A DNA stretch of 64,000 nt from Bacteroidaceae bacterium (GTDB lineage Bacteria > Bacteroidota > Bacteroidia > Bacteroidales > Bacteroidaceae): NCBI GenBank assembly GCA_017428785.1, contig JAFRQD010000011.1, forward strand, positions 62,001 through 126,000, read 5' to 3'. The stretch's first letter is position 1. The number at the start of each line of letters is the position of its first letter. Positions 8,673-17,704 of this stretch are shown one piece after another. The notes beneath the pieces are model-generated. The model was not told the origin of the DNA, did no database searches, and worked only from the letters and a program-made list of their open reading frames with translations. The translations under genes were made by a program, and so were the position numbers.

Positions 8673-11243
8673 CTAACGCGTTGGGACCGCTATGATTCGG
8701 CTTTCCGAGCCTTGAACACGAAGATACATGCCACCGTTTTGGGCGGCAGTTGCGCTGACGGGCTGGCCCTGCATGTTGTAGTAGCGGACATGCGTCGATG
8801 GGCTGCTGCCTGTGTAAGGTGACTTGATGTCTGTAGAGTTGCACGAGGCCGGCGTCACTTTGAAGTTGTCGAACCGCAGCACGCTATCGTGCGTACGGAA
8901 CCCTGCACGACCGGTAATGAAGGGCATGGCATCTGTATATGTGATGAGGGGCTTGTCCATGTCGTCGAGGTAACAACGGATGGTGGCTCCCTCAACTTCA
9001 ACTTTCATGTGATGGGGCTGGCTAAGGTCTATGTTATGGCTAACGGTAGAAAGCGCCTGCCAACCGTAATTGTGCTTACCCAAAGTGGACGAGGAACCGC
9101 TTGCCAGGAACACATAACCCTGTAGGAAGTCTGTTCCGAGCACGGGATTGTCGTCGGCTCCACCGGTGCTGGCGTTGGTGGTTCGGAAGAGCAGGCCGCC
9201 GTTAGTGCCGCCAGAACCATAGATGACGTCGCATTCGACAGTATAGTCGGTAAGGTGGATGTCGTCGAAACCGCCCATCAGCATCTTGCCGTAGCGTCCC
9301 GTCGACTCGAGTTGCCCATCGATGATGTTCCAGTTCCCCTCCTTATAGCCCCATTCATTGCTGAAGCCTAACTCGAAATCATCTGCCATGATGTGTGGGG
9401 CAGCCACGCCTCGCTTGATGTTAAACTCCATGACGAAGACTTTGCCGCTGACGAGCTCAAACGAAAGGCTGTGGTGACCTTCCGGCAACTCGATGTCTTT
9501 CAAGGTCTGGACGGCTAATGTATTACGTGTAGAGGGTAGTTCTATGTTATCCCTCAGCACTTGTCCGTCGAGCAGCAAGCGAGCCGCAGAGACTGTGGCA
9601 GAACGGTATCGGAGGCCTATATTATAGGGATTCTCCTTCTGTACATTAACCTTATAGGTCATGACGGCACCTGGTTCGCATCGCATAATCTGGTACTTCC
9701 CGACGGTCATATTGGCCGAAGTTGACGAAACCGGCCCGTTCTTCTCGGCACACAGATTGGCTGCTATGATGCCGGGCAATGGCTGACTGACCTGAAGCGA
9801 AGCACTTCCATCAACATACGGGCTGACGGCAATGTAGCCGAACTGTGCAGAGCTTTGCAAGGTGGCGTAACCAGCCCTGCCCTCGGCAACATTCAATGTA
9901 TATTGCGTTTTGCGCATGCCGTCGATATAGGCACGCACACGCGTTCCGTTCTTTTCTATGCGAATGGTGTGCCAGCAGGTCGGATCGAAATCCTCGGGCA
10001 GACTATAGGTCTTCTTTGGTTTTTCCTCTCCATCAACAAAAGTGATGATTTCGAATTTGTTGTTGGAGGAATTGACAGTAGCTATGCTGTAGTTGTTCTC
10101 GTCTTGATAAGAGAAGACCGCGCCACAGGAACCTGAATCGAAAGAAGAACGGAATGTGAACTCTGCAGTATAGCTTTCATAGGCTTCGGTCTGGAAGATA
10201 GCAAAGTGGTTGCCTGTATTATTGCTTTGCAGTAGGTGGTCACCAGCCTCAATCTCCCATGTTCCTTCTTTCGACAAGGTCCACTTGCTCCCAACCTCCG
10301 AGCGCTCGAAATAGTCGTTTTCGGCAACGAGCGGACGGTCTTGCTCCCAATCTGTGGGGCCGGTCATCATCAGCTTGTCTCCGTTCCAGGCTATACGTTC
10401 GAAATTAAGGAGGCGGCGTGCCTTGTTGTCCTGCAAGTTATGATAGCAGAAGAAATATGTGTCGAGGTCAGGACCGACGAATGCCGTTCCGTGTCCCAAA
10501 GCCTTATGGGTTGGCGTTTCTGTATCGACAAGAATGGGGTTCTGTTCTTTCTGAGGTTGGAAGCCGGAAAGAGGTCCGGAACTGGAGATGGCGTAATCGA
10601 TGCGGTAGCCGTTTGTCCAGACATGATTGCCCGTATATAAAAGGTAGAAGAGGCCGTTGCGCTTGAAAAGGCATGGCCCTTCCGTCCATTGACCAGAGAT
10701 GCAGCATCCCAAATCGACATCATTGCCAAAACTTAGATGCGTAGGCATCGTGCAGCCTCTTATTCCACCATTGTTGGCATGATAGAAATACCACTTCCCA
10801 TCGTCATTAACGAACATCGAGCCGTCGATGTCGCGACCAAGATTTCCCGTTTGGTGAGTGAAGGGACCTGTCGGGCTCTCGCTGGTAAGCAGATAGTGGC
10901 CGCCTCCACGAGGGGAGGCGCACATATAGAAAAGCCCGTTCCAATAGATGACCTCGGGAGCATAGGCAACAGCCGTCGTCTCGTCTGTGCAGCAAATGAA
11001 AGGCTCAGACCATTCCATCAGGTCTTTCGTTCGCCAGCAATAGATGTTCCGGTCGCCAGCACTAACATACAGATAATAGTAGCCTCTGTATTTCATCATA
11101 TATGGGTCACCGAGACTGCGGTTCTCTAATCCCGGAAGAACCATAGGGTTTGTCCAACCTTGAGCATAAACAGAAGTAAAGATAGATGCCAATCCTATTA
11201 GGCAAAGTGCTGAAGTTAGGCGGAAAAAGTGCATTGCTTTCAT
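8673..11243 (-). CDS. Secreted glycoside hydrolase family 43 protein, multidomain
   Basis: GH43 five-bladed propeller enzymes cleave arabinose-, xylose- or galactose-containing glycans; specificity is not readable here. I chose ATG at 11243, which gives 856 residues opening with a signal peptide MKAMHFFRLTSALCLIGL; the frame extends to 11345 without support. The catalytic triad is visible: Asp in SLGDPYMMKYRGYYYL, Asp in GRDIDGSMFVNDDGKW and Glu in GQWTEGPCLF. Two LamG/3-keto-disaccharide-hydrolase-like jelly rolls (LDTYFF... and ADDFELGFSNEWGYKEGNW regions) flank a CBM-like domain (KYQIMRCEPGAVMTYKV). The tail VRYYNMQGQPV resembles the C-terminal sorting-like motif of Bacteroidetes secreted enzymes. 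An unusual inverted repeat precedes the gene (11246-11320). Confidence 0.88.
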   Translation of the reverse strand: MKAMHFFRLTSALCLIGLASIFTSVYAQGWTNPMVLPGLENRSLGDPYMMKYRGYYYLYVSAGDRNIYCWRTKDLMEWSEPFICCTDETTAVAYAPEVIYWNGLFYMCASPRGGGHYLLTSESPTGPFTHQTGNLGRDIDGSMFVNDDGKWYFYHANNGGIRGCTMPTHLSFGNDVDLGCCISGQWTEGPCLFKRNGLFYLLYTGNHVWTNGYRIDYAISSSGPLSGFQPQKEQNPILVDTETPTHKALGHGTAFVGPDLDTYFFCYHNLQDNKARRLLNFERIAWNGDKLMMTGPTDWEQDRPLVAENDYFERSEVGSKWTLSKEGTWEIEAGDHLLQSNNTGNHFAIFQTEAYESYTAEFTFRSSFDSGSCGAVFSYQDENNYSIATVNSSNNKFEIITFVDGEEKPKKTYSLPEDFDPTCWHTIRIEKNGTRVRAYIDGMRKTQYTLNVAEGRAGYATLQSSAQFGYIAVSPYVDGSASLQVSQPLPGIIAANLCAEKNGPVSSTSANMTVGKYQIMRCEPGAVMTYKVNVQKENPYNIGLRYRSATVSAARLLLDGQVLRDNIELPSTRNTLAVQTLKDIELPEGHHSLSFELVSGKVFVMEFNIKRGVAAPHIMADDFELGFSNEWGYKEGNWNIIDGQLESTGRYGKMLMGGFDDIHLTDYTVECDVIYGSGGTNGGLLFRTTNASTGGADDNPVLGTDFLQGYVFLASGSSSTLGKHNYGWQALSTVSHNIDLSQPHHMKVEVEGATIRCYLDDMDKPLITYTDAMPFITGRAGFRTHDSVLRFDNFKVTPASCNSTDIKSPYTGSSPSTHVRYYNMQGQPVSATAAQNGGMYLRVQGSESRIIAVPTR

Positions 11244-11245
11244 AT

Positions 11246-11320
11246 GTGATACTAATTTTTCATGCAAAGGACGGCATTTCCTTTCATAAAGAGGATAATT
11301 TACTGATTTATTAGTATCAC
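11246..11320. promoter_or_regulatory. 11-bp inverted repeat flanking the GH43 upstream region
   Basis: GTGATACTAAT (11246-11256) and its exact reverse complement ATTAGTATCAC (11310-11320) lie 53 bp apart just upstream of the GH43 start; a further GATAC follows at 11326. Such paired operator arms suggest a DNA-looping or two-site regulator, but no regulator gene is adjacent. Confidence 0.55.
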
Positions 11321-11384
11321 TTTTTGATACGCAAAAGAACAGCACACCGGCAACAGGGGACCGGGAAAGTACACAAGAAGCTGG

Positions 11385-12254
11385 TCAGTCGAAAGAAGGA
11401 AGGACTGGCATTGCGCCGTGCTGGGTGCAGACATAAGCACTAACGGCTACGGCTTTGCTATGAGCTTCGCGAACTGTTTTGCCGGCAAGTATCTGTGCCA
11501 CGAAGGTTGCGGTGAAACTATCGCCAGCACCAACGGTATCGGCTACAACGACTTTTGGCGTCGGGATATAGGATGTCTCGTCTGCTGTGAAGACATAACT
11601 GCCTATGGCTCCACAAGTTAGGATAACGATTTGCAACTTCGGATAACACATCAATATCTGACGGCACTGCTCTTCCAAACTGCCGTCAAAAAGTCCGAGA
11701 AGCTTTGACACGACAGCTATCTCTTCTTCGTTGAGCTTGAGCATCGTGGCGCAGCGGAGGCTTTCTTCGATGACCTCGAGGCTATAGAAATGCTGGCGAA
11801 GATTGATGTCGAATATGCGTTCTGTGTCTTCGTCCATCGCTGCAATGAAACGCATGATGGTATTGCGGCTAGCCATAGAGCGCTGTGCCAACGACCCAAA
11901 GCATACAGCTTTTGTTCGGCCGGCAAGAACAGAGAGTTCGTCCGTCCAGGGAATGTTGTCCCAAGCCACATTCTCGCATATCTCGTAGGAAGGAATGCCG
12001 TCTTCGGAAAGCGCAACTTGAACAGTACCAGTTGGTTGCTCTGTTCGAGCAATGTCGCATGGAAGCTTCACCTTATCGAAGACTTGCAGAATCTCGTCTC
12101 CAAGAGCATCGTTGCCCACTGCCGAAACAACTGCGCTCTTCCAACCGAACTGGCCGACATGAAAAGCGAAGTTGGCTGGTGCACCGCCCAACTTACGTCC
12201 CTCCGGCAAGCAGTCCCATAATGCCTCGCCTATGCCTACAATCGTATCTTTCAT
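11385..12254 (-). CDS. PfkB-family fructokinase
   Basis: Phosphorylates a hexose, most likely fructose, with ATP in the cytosol. 289 residues from ATG at 12254; GTG at 12257 is an alternative. Motifs: GIGEALWDCLPEGRKLGGAPANFAFH (family signature 1 with the GG-ANFA substrate loop) and VVADTVGAGDSFTATFVA near the C-terminus with the DTVGAGDSF catalytic aspartate and anion hole. The start overlaps the stop of the MCE gene (TGATG), so the two are co-translated. A 141-base gap with an operator-like repeat separates it from the GH43 gene downstream. Confidence 0.9.
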   Translation of the reverse strand: MKDTIVGIGEALWDCLPEGRKLGGAPANFAFHVGQFGWKSAVVSAVGNDALGDEILQVFDKVKLPCDIARTEQPTGTVQVALSEDGIPSYEICENVAWDNIPWTDELSVLAGRTKAVCFGSLAQRSMASRNTIMRFIAAMDEDTERIFDINLRQHFYSLEVIEESLRCATMLKLNEEEIAVVSKLLGLFDGSLEEQCRQILMCYPKLQIVILTCGAIGSYVFTADETSYIPTPKVVVADTVGAGDSFTATFVAQILAGKTVREAHSKAVAVSAYVCTQHGAMPVLPSFD

Positions 12255-13141
12255 CACTTACCTTCCTTCTTGCCAAAAACAGAGAAATGGACATAGCGCT
12301 TAGGATGTGCCTTGAGGTCGCTCACCAGACTGTCGGCGCTCTGTACCGTATGGTTCAAGTTGTCGTAAATCGACGGGTCGCTCATCAGTTTGCCGAGCGT
12401 ACCCTTGGGACTTTGCATCTGTTCCATCATGCCGTGGACGCTGCTGATGGTCTGGTTGACATTCTCAAGCGTAGCCTGGAGGTCGAGCTGGTTCATCTTG
12501 TCGGTCAGTGTCGTGACATTCTCGCCAGCTTTGGTGAAGGTGCCCGTCATCTTCGGTATGTCGTTGCGAAGCAGGGTGTTGAGCTGCTCTGTGCTCTTGT
12601 TTAGGTTCTCTGTGATGAGTTCGGCGTTCTGTATGATGAGGGGAAGATTGGGGTTGGAAAGCAAGGTGTTGAGCGTTGCGACAAGCGTATCGACCTTTGC
12701 CACAACCTCCTCGAGCTGCGGCACCATTCCCCCGACCTTTGCCATCAGGCCGCTAACATCACTTCCCTTGATGGTGTCGCCTGGATGATAGGCTTCGCGC
12801 AAGTTAGTGGCAAGCAGCATGTTGAGCGTACAGCCGCCAAGAACGGCTTCGTCAAGCTGAGCCGAACTGCCTTTCGGGATGCGGAGTCCCTTGTCAGTAC
12901 TAATTTCCACAACAACCTCGCCAGGATGATTGTAGTCGTACTCTATGCCCGAAACGATGCCCACCTTATAGCCATCGGCATAGACCGCACTGCTCTTGGT
13001 CAGACCTTTAGTATTACTGAAAGAGATATAATACTTCTCGCTGGTACTAAACAGGTTAACGCCTTTCAGGAAGTTAATGCCAAGAAAAAGCGCAACGAGT
13101 GCAACGACGCCTGTTATACCTATCTTTACTTCTGTTCGCAT
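12254..13141 (-). CDS. MlaD/MCE family protein
   Basis: 295 residues. One N-terminal membrane anchor (IGITGVVALVALFLGINFLKGV, about 6-28), then an MCE domain (about 38-115: FSNTKGLTKSSAVYADGYKVG, GLRIPKGSSAQLDEAVLGG), then a long helical/coiled-coil tail rich in Asn, Leu and Thr. In Gram-negatives MlaD-type proteins are the periplasmic lipid-binding part of ABC lipid transporters between inner and outer membrane; no permease or ATPase is adjacent. Placement downstream of a cell-wall amidase is common in Bacteroidales (recalled, not checked). Confidence 0.88.
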   Translation of the reverse strand: MRTEVKIGITGVVALVALFLGINFLKGVNLFSTSEKYYISFSNTKGLTKSSAVYADGYKVGIVSGIEYDYNHPGEVVVEISTDKGLRIPKGSSAQLDEAVLGGCTLNMLLATNLREAYHPGDTIKGSDVSGLMAKVGGMVPQLEEVVAKVDTLVATLNTLLSNPNLPLIIQNAELITENLNKSTEQLNTLLRNDIPKMTGTFTKAGENVTTLTDKMNQLDLQATLENVNQTISSVHGMMEQMQSPKGTLGKLMSDPSIYDNLNHTVQSADSLVSDLKAHPKRYVHFSVFGKKEGK

Positions 13142-13210
13142 AGCCTCTTTTATGGCCTCTCCAAAAGGAAAAGACCTCCTTTTTATTACTTATATCCTTA
13201 ATCTTCAAAT

Positions 13211-13260
13211 CCTCCTCTCGTTAGACCCTCTCCCTAAAGGAAGAGGTTTTTCGGGGAGGC
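13211..13260. repeat. CCTC...GAGG intergenic repeat, REP-like
   Basis: A G/C-asymmetric palindromic string (CCTCCTCTCG, CCCTCTCCCTAAAGGAAGAGG, GGGGAGGC) between the amidase and the MCE gene. Similar strings appear at 18895, 29308, 38160, 46910, 53743 and 53860. Confidence 0.55.
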
Positions 13261-13261
13261 A

Positions 13262-14002
13262 TCATTTCTTATATGCCACGAATGCGTTGTAGATGCTCTT
13301 AGCCATAGCATTCACGCCCACAGTGGATGTGAGATACGCCGCTTCGCTTGGGTTATTGATGTAGCCAAGCTCGATGAGGATGCTGGGCATACTTGTAGCC
13401 CTAAGCACAAGGAAACCAGCCTGATGCACGCCCTTGTCAACACGTTTCGCAGTATTGCGGAACTGCTTCTGCACGAGGCTGGCAAGCTTCACGCTGCTTT
13501 CCATGTTCTTGTCTTGCATAAGCTCGAAGATGATATAGCTCTCGCTCGAATTCGGGTCGAAGCCCTCATACTTCTGCTCATAGTTGTTCTCGAGCGTGAT
13601 GACCGAGTTCTCTCGCTTTGCGACAGCAAGGTTGTCAGCAGCTCTGTGCATACCAAGTGTGTAGGTTTCAGTGCCTTGCGGACCAATCTTGCCTGCTGTG
13701 GCATTCGTGTGAATACTGATGAAAAGGTCGGCTTTTGCCTTATTGGCGATGTTGGCACGCTCGTTCAACTCGACGAAAACATCCGTCTTGCGTGTATAGA
13801 CCACCTTAACATCCTTGCAATTCTGTTCAACAAGCTTTCCGAAGGCAAGAGCCACTGCCAGATTTATGTTCTTCTCCTTGGCCTTATTGCCCATTGCACC
13901 CGGGTCTTTACCGCCATGACCGGCATCGATGACAAGCGTGTATGGCAATGCACAAAGGCTGCATGCAAGAAGCAAGAAAGCGGCAATGTATCGTTTTATC
14001 AT
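13262..14002 (-). CDS. N-acetylmuramoyl-L-alanine amidase (Amidase_3)
   Basis: Cleaves the amide bond between MurNAc and the stem peptide, typically for daughter-cell separation. 246 residues: signal peptide MIKRYIAAFLLLACSLCALP, then a single Amidase_3 domain. Zinc ligands visible: His in VIDAGHGGKDPGA, Glu in KEKNINLAVAL and His in DLFISIHTNA; the catalytic Glu lies in SILIELGYINNPSEA near the C-terminus. No LysM or SPOR targeting domain is present. A TAccTTTG promoter box lies 26 bases upstream of the start. Confidence 0.93.
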   Translation of the reverse strand: MIKRYIAAFLLLACSLCALPYTLVIDAGHGGKDPGAMGNKAKEKNINLAVALAFGKLVEQNCKDVKVVYTRKTDVFVELNERANIANKAKADLFISIHTNATAGKIGPQGTETYTLGMHRAADNLAVAKRENSVITLENNYEQKYEGFDPNSSESYIIFELMQDKNMESSVKLASLVQKQFRNTAKRVDKGVHQAGFLVLRATSMPSILIELGYINNPSEAAYLTSTVGVNAMAKSIYNAFVAYKK

Positions 14003-14027
14003 AGACTAAAAAACTCTATTCCGCGTG

Positions 14028-14035
14028 CAAAGGTA
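14028..14035 (-). promoter_or_regulatory. Promoter -7 box (TACCTTTG) of the amidase gene
   Basis: Reverse complement reads TTTCGTACCTTTGCACG, matching the Bacteroidetes TAnnTTTG element. Confidence 0.75.
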
Positions 14036-14148
14036 CGAAAAAAAGTGAGAAATGAGAAATGAAAAAAGAAAAAATATATCATCGCGCCTGCTTTGCTAAG
14101 TGCTCGCAGGCAAAAGAACAACTCATTTCCTGTCTTTTCCATCTCAAT

Positions 14149-14232
14149 ACGCAGTCTGTAAATGAAGAAACGCAGTCTGCAAATGAAGAAACGCAAGTTG
14201 CATACGTTGGTACGCAATCTGCGTCTCAAAAA
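14149..14232. repeat. 21-bp period array, ACGCA-N3-TGCGT type, 4 units
   Basis: Units at 14149, 14170, 14191 and 14212: ACGCA-GTC-TGTAA, ACGCA-GTC-TGCAA, ACGCA-AGT-TGCAT, ACGCA-ATC-TGCGT. The first two also share the filler ATGAAGAA. It occupies most of the 315-base gap between the TonB receptor end and the amidase start, 86 bases past the receptor stop. Period and core are identical to 2894-2977. Confidence 0.87.
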
Positions 14233-14317
14233 CAGAGCATGCCTTAAGAATGATTCGGGCACGCTGAAAAGAAGAATCGAGCATGCGGGAATAGAGAGGC
14301 ATGCGTGCTGCATTGCA

Positions 14318-16351
14318 TCACAGCTTCAGTCTCCATCGCGCTCCTGCCATTACCCATGTGCCGGGCTGGGGAACGGAGCCGAGATCGTAGTAGCGATGGT
14401 TGGTGAGGTTCGTGGCCTGCACGTAAATCTGATAGCGAGGGGCGTCCCATTGGAGCTTTGCGTCGAGCATGGCGTATGGCTGATAGGGGACGAGTTCGCC
14501 GCCACTCAGATAACTGCCCACGCGTTCTTGCCATCGGAAATCCCAACTCATCGAAAGACGGCTGACAATACGATGGGAGAGGTTCGCCACAACTTTGTGC
14601 CGCAAGTACTCCATCGCCACATTGCTCTTCACAACGCCCTCTGCATCGTGCTTGGCCTGATGAATGAAAGTGTAACCAGCCGAGAAAGAACGTAACCATG
14701 TGTCGTGACCGTAAAGTTTCGGGAAAGAGACTCTCCCCTGAGCCTGCACGCCTACATTGTCGAGGCCGAAGGAAGCGGTATGGAAGATGTCGTCGGGTGA
14801 ATACATCACCCAGTCAATCATCTGTGTTCCATGGTGATAGAAGGCTCGAACCGATGTCTCTACCCCACTCCACTTGTGCTCTGCTCCGAGCGAAAAGGAG
14901 TGATTGTGCTCAGGCTTGAGGTCGCGATTCCCTTCGTGTGTCGGGCTCTTATAATATAGTTCTGTAAAGGTTGGCAGACGGAAGCCTTTGTTGTAGGAGA
15001 AGAGCAGTTTCCATTGCGACGAGGGGCGATAGGCGATATCGATGCCCGGGTAGAAACGGAAGCGATGGTCTATGCTCGATGTCATGCTTGCCATCAGGCC
15101 GGCGGAAATCGTCCAATGCTGCAGCAGGATGTTGTGCTCAAGGCAGAAGGATACGGTCGTGCGGTTGTCGCTACGCGTATAGACGCCCAATCCGTCTTTC
15201 TGCGGAATGTCTTTGCCGATATTCGAGCTGAGGATGTTATCGTGCCTCAAGAGTGCTGAAGCTGCCGTCTTGCCGAGTTTCCAATCTACATGGCCGCCAG
15301 CCTTAAGGCCATAGACATCTGTCCGATGGAAGTTCTCGCCAAAAGTCGTGCCGCGAACCAGCTCGAAGTTGTCCCAAGAACGGTGCCAAAAGACTTGCGG
15401 CGTGAAGTGGAACTTGCCCTTAGTCTCAGCACTAATGCTTGTCATCAGCCGCTGGTTGCGCTCATATTGGTCGGGATAGTTAGCGCTGTAGAAAGTATTT
15501 GCTCCGTAGTTTTTCTTCGAGAAGCCAAGCTGCCAGTCGAGCCGCAATGCCTCGCTTTCGTAGTCGCCCTGATAATAGAGCTGTCCCTTCTGCCAAGAGC
15601 TGTTGAGTGTACCGCCGTCGCTTCTTCCGCCGCTGCCGCTGATACGGTTCGAGAACCTACCAGTCGAGAGAGAAATTCTTGCCTCGCCTTCCGCAGTACC
15701 GAAGGAACCTCCTTTGCCAGCAAGCTCAACGCAAGATTCCCTGTCGTGCTTGGTGACAATATTGATGGCGCCGCCAAAACTCTGTCCGCCATAAACACGG
15801 CTTGCTGCGCCCTCGAGCACCTCGATGCGTTCGATGTCGCTGATGCTGACGGGAAAGTCTGCAGAAAGGTGTCCTGTTTGTGGATTGCCGATATCGATGC
15901 CGTTGAGCAGAAGAGTGACTTGGTCGAAGGTGCCGCCATCGATGCTGATGTCCGTCTGAATACCAAAGCCACCGCGTTGCCGGACATCCACGCCGGTGAC
16001 TAACTTCAAGAGGTCGTTGACGCTCTGCGCCGCCGCTTGTTCAATATCCTGCCGGCTGAGCACACATACTATTCGCGCCGCCTGCAACTGGGTAAGGGGA
16101 GCCATCGAAGCGCTTACCGTAAGCTCGGACAACTCCTTACCCACCTCCGTCTCCTCTGAGGACAACGGAACAGAAATCTTTCCTCGAGAAGAGGGAGAAA
16201 GACTCGCCTGCGCCTTAGCCGCCACACTCAATGTGGAAACGCTGAGGACACCTATGCATATGACTTTATGCAGGCTGGCAAAGGCAGCATAACCCTTATG
16301 GGCAAACTGCCGCCATCTGATTATATGAGTGGCATTCCTGATTTCTTGCAT
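14318..16351 (-). CDS. TonB-dependent outer-membrane receptor (BtuB/CirA-like)
   Basis: Imports a ligand (cobalamin, siderophore or similar) across the outer membrane using TonB energy; the ligand cannot be told. 677 residues from ATG at 16351; an in-frame ATG at 16375 is equally possible, and both lie inside the end of asnA. N-terminus carries RQFAHKGYAAFASLHKV and a signal-like ICIGVLSVSTLSVAAKAQA. Plug domain about 85-195 (AAAQSVNDLLKLVTGVDVRQRG, IDGGTFDQVTLLLNGIDIG, IERIEVLEGAASRVYGGQSF), then the 22-strand barrel ending in ARWRLKL with a terminal Leu rather than Phe. No SusD partner is adjacent, so it is not a classic polysaccharide utilisation pair. Confidence 0.92.
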   Translation of the reverse strand: MQEIRNATHIIRWRQFAHKGYAAFASLHKVICIGVLSVSTLSVAAKAQASLSPSSRGKISVPLSSEETEVGKELSELTVSASMAPLTQLQAARIVCVLSRQDIEQAAAQSVNDLLKLVTGVDVRQRGGFGIQTDISIDGGTFDQVTLLLNGIDIGNPQTGHLSADFPVSISDIERIEVLEGAASRVYGGQSFGGAINIVTKHDRESCVELAGKGGSFGTAEGEARISLSTGRFSNRISGSGGRSDGGTLNSSWQKGQLYYQGDYESEALRLDWQLGFSKKNYGANTFYSANYPDQYERNQRLMTSISAETKGKFHFTPQVFWHRSWDNFELVRGTTFGENFHRTDVYGLKAGGHVDWKLGKTAASALLRHDNILSSNIGKDIPQKDGLGVYTRSDNRTTVSFCLEHNILLQHWTISAGLMASMTSSIDHRFRFYPGIDIAYRPSSQWKLLFSYNKGFRLPTFTELYYKSPTHEGNRDLKPEHNHSFSLGAEHKWSGVETSVRAFYHHGTQMIDWVMYSPDDIFHTASFGLDNVGVQAQGRVSFPKLYGHDTWLRSFSAGYTFIHQAKHDAEGVVKSNVAMEYLRHKVVANLSHRIVSRLSMSWDFRWQERVGSYLSGGELVPYQPYAMLDAKLQWDAPRYQIYVQATNLTNHRYYDLGSVPQPGTWVMAGARWRLKL

Positions 16352-17358
16352 TCCTTTCGCATACTTTCCGGCCAAATGCTGGCCTGTGTTTCACCAATAT
16401 GAGCCTTGTGCAGGAGCACCATACAAAGTCGGCTCTGACCGATACCGCCACCAATTGTCAAAGGCAATGTGTCGCCCAACAAACGCTGGTGGAAGTAAAG
16501 CTCCTTTCGCTCTTCCTTGCCCTGCAAAGCAAGCTGGCGGAGCAGCGATTCCTTGTCCACGCGAATGCCCATCGAACTCAGCTCAATGCTGCGATTGAGC
16601 GTCGGATACCAAACAAGCAAATCGCCATTGAGTCCCATAAAACCGCTCTCGTTGGGAGTGCTCCAGTCGTCGTAGTCAGGAGCACGGTTGTCGTGGACCT
16701 CACCATTGCTTAGCTTACCACCAATACCAATGATGAACACGGCGCCGTAAGTCTTGCTGATAAGGTCCTCGCGCTCTTTCGGGGTCTTGTCCGGATAGAG
16801 CTGCAGCAATTCCTCGCTATGAATGAAGTGAATGTCCTCGGGCAGGAAAGGCTTCAGCTGCGGATAGTTCTCGCACACATAGAACTCCGTGCGCAGAATG
16901 GCGCTGTATATCTTCGAGACAATGCGACGTAGATAGGCCTCATTGCGGTTCTCGCGCAAAAGCACGCGCTCCCAGTCCCATTGATCGACATAAAGGCTGT
17001 GGATATTGTCCAACTCCTCGTCCGCACGAATGGCATTCATGTCTGTCACGATGCCGAAGCCGGGCTTGGTCTGGTACTCGGCAAGAGTAAGGCGTTTCCA
17101 CTTTGCGAGAGAATGTACCACCTCGGCCGTAGCATCATTCATATCCTTGATAGGAAAACTTACGGGGCGCTCCACGCCGTTGAGGTCATCGTTGATGCCC
17201 AATCCTCGTAGCACAAAGAGCGGGGCCGTGACGCGACTCAGACGAAGTTCTGTAGAAAGGCTTGCCAAGAAAAAATCTTTGATTTTCTTGATTGCTTGCT
17301 CCGTCTGGTTCAAACTTAACAGAGCAGTGTATCCTTCAGGCTTTAAGAGTTTGCTCAT
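16321..17358 (-). CDS. asnA: Aspartate--ammonia ligase
   Basis: Makes asparagine from aspartate, ammonia and ATP. 345 residues, normal for AsnA, an aminoacyl-tRNA-synthetase-like class II fold. Seen: LKPEGYTALLSLNQTEQAI opening, LSRVTAPLFVLRGLGINDDLNG, VSFPIKDM, VHSLAKWKRLTLAEY, VDQWDWERV and the end motif LPLTIGGGIGQSRLCMVLL. It overlaps the TonB receptor start by about 30 bases. A promoter box stands 24 bases upstream. Confidence 0.97.
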   Translation of the reverse strand: MSKLLKPEGYTALLSLNQTEQAIKKIKDFFLASLSTELRLSRVTAPLFVLRGLGINDDLNGVERPVSFPIKDMNDATAEVVHSLAKWKRLTLAEYQTKPGFGIVTDMNAIRADEELDNIHSLYVDQWDWERVLLRENRNEAYLRRIVSKIYSAILRTEFYVCENYPQLKPFLPEDIHFIHSEELLQLYPDKTPKEREDLISKTYGAVFIIGIGGKLSNGEVHDNRAPDYDDWSTPNESGFMGLNGDLLVWYPTLNRSIELSSMGIRVDKESLLRQLALQGKEERKELYFHQRLLGDTLPLTIGGGIGQSRLCMVLLHKAHIGETQASIWPESMRKECKKSGMPLI

Positions 17359-17381
17359 ATCATTTCTTTCGAAAATTCACG

Positions 17382-17389
17382 CAAAATTA
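17382..17389 (-). promoter_or_regulatory. Promoter -7 box (TAATTTTG) of asnA
   Basis: Reverse strand reads GATGTAATTTTGCGTG, matching TAnnTTTG, 24 bases before the asnA start. Confidence 0.65.
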
Positions 17390-17529
17390 CATCTTTTATT
17401 TCATTCTGTCAAGAAAAACAGGTAAAAAAGTTACATATTACCACATCTTTGCCTGCGGAGCATATAAAATGCCATACTATGCAACGACATATTGAGTATA
17501 ATCTGGCATCTTCATCCTCTCATAAACAA

Positions 17530-17552
17530 AAAGGCAACCTTGCTTGGTTGCC
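17530..17552 (-). terminator. Terminator of tRNA-Ser
   Basis: On the minus strand the stem AGGCAACC / GGTTGCCT is followed by TTTTTG. It begins 8 bases after the tRNA 3' end. Confidence 0.85.
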
Positions 17553-17559
17553 TTCCTTG

Positions 17560-17646
17560 CGGAGAGACTGGGATTCGAACCCAGGGTACCCGTAAGAGTA
17601 CGCCGCATTTCGAGTGCGGTCCATTCGACCACTCTGGCATCTCTCC
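17560..17646 (-). tRNA. tRNA-Ser (anticodon CGA)
   Basis: 87 nt with a long variable arm as in tRNA-Ser. Acceptor stem GGAGAGA pairs TCTCTCC, discriminator G. The anticodon stem-loop is CCGCA-CTCGAAA-TGCGG, giving CGA. The T-loop reads GGTTCGAATCC. The CCA end is not encoded. A TACCTTTG box lies 12 bases upstream. Confidence 0.96.
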
Positions 17647-17657
17647 TAATTCGGCTG

Positions 17658-17665
17658 CAAAGGTA
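17658..17665 (-). promoter_or_regulatory. Promoter -7 box (TACCTTTG) of tRNA-Ser
   Basis: Reverse strand reads TTGTACCTTTGCAGCC directly before the tRNA. Confidence 0.75.
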
Positions 17666-17704
17666 CAACTTTCCTGCGAACCTGCCAAATCTAGGCAAAG
17701 ATTT

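Noticed and set aside
14162-14695. Plus-strand frame across the 14149 array
   Set aside because: Built from the repeat and the antisense of the TonB receptor gene.
14318-16375. SusCD-type polysaccharide utilisation locus
   Set aside because: The receptor lacks a SusD partner and the long SusC extension; the size is that of a vitamin or siderophore receptor.
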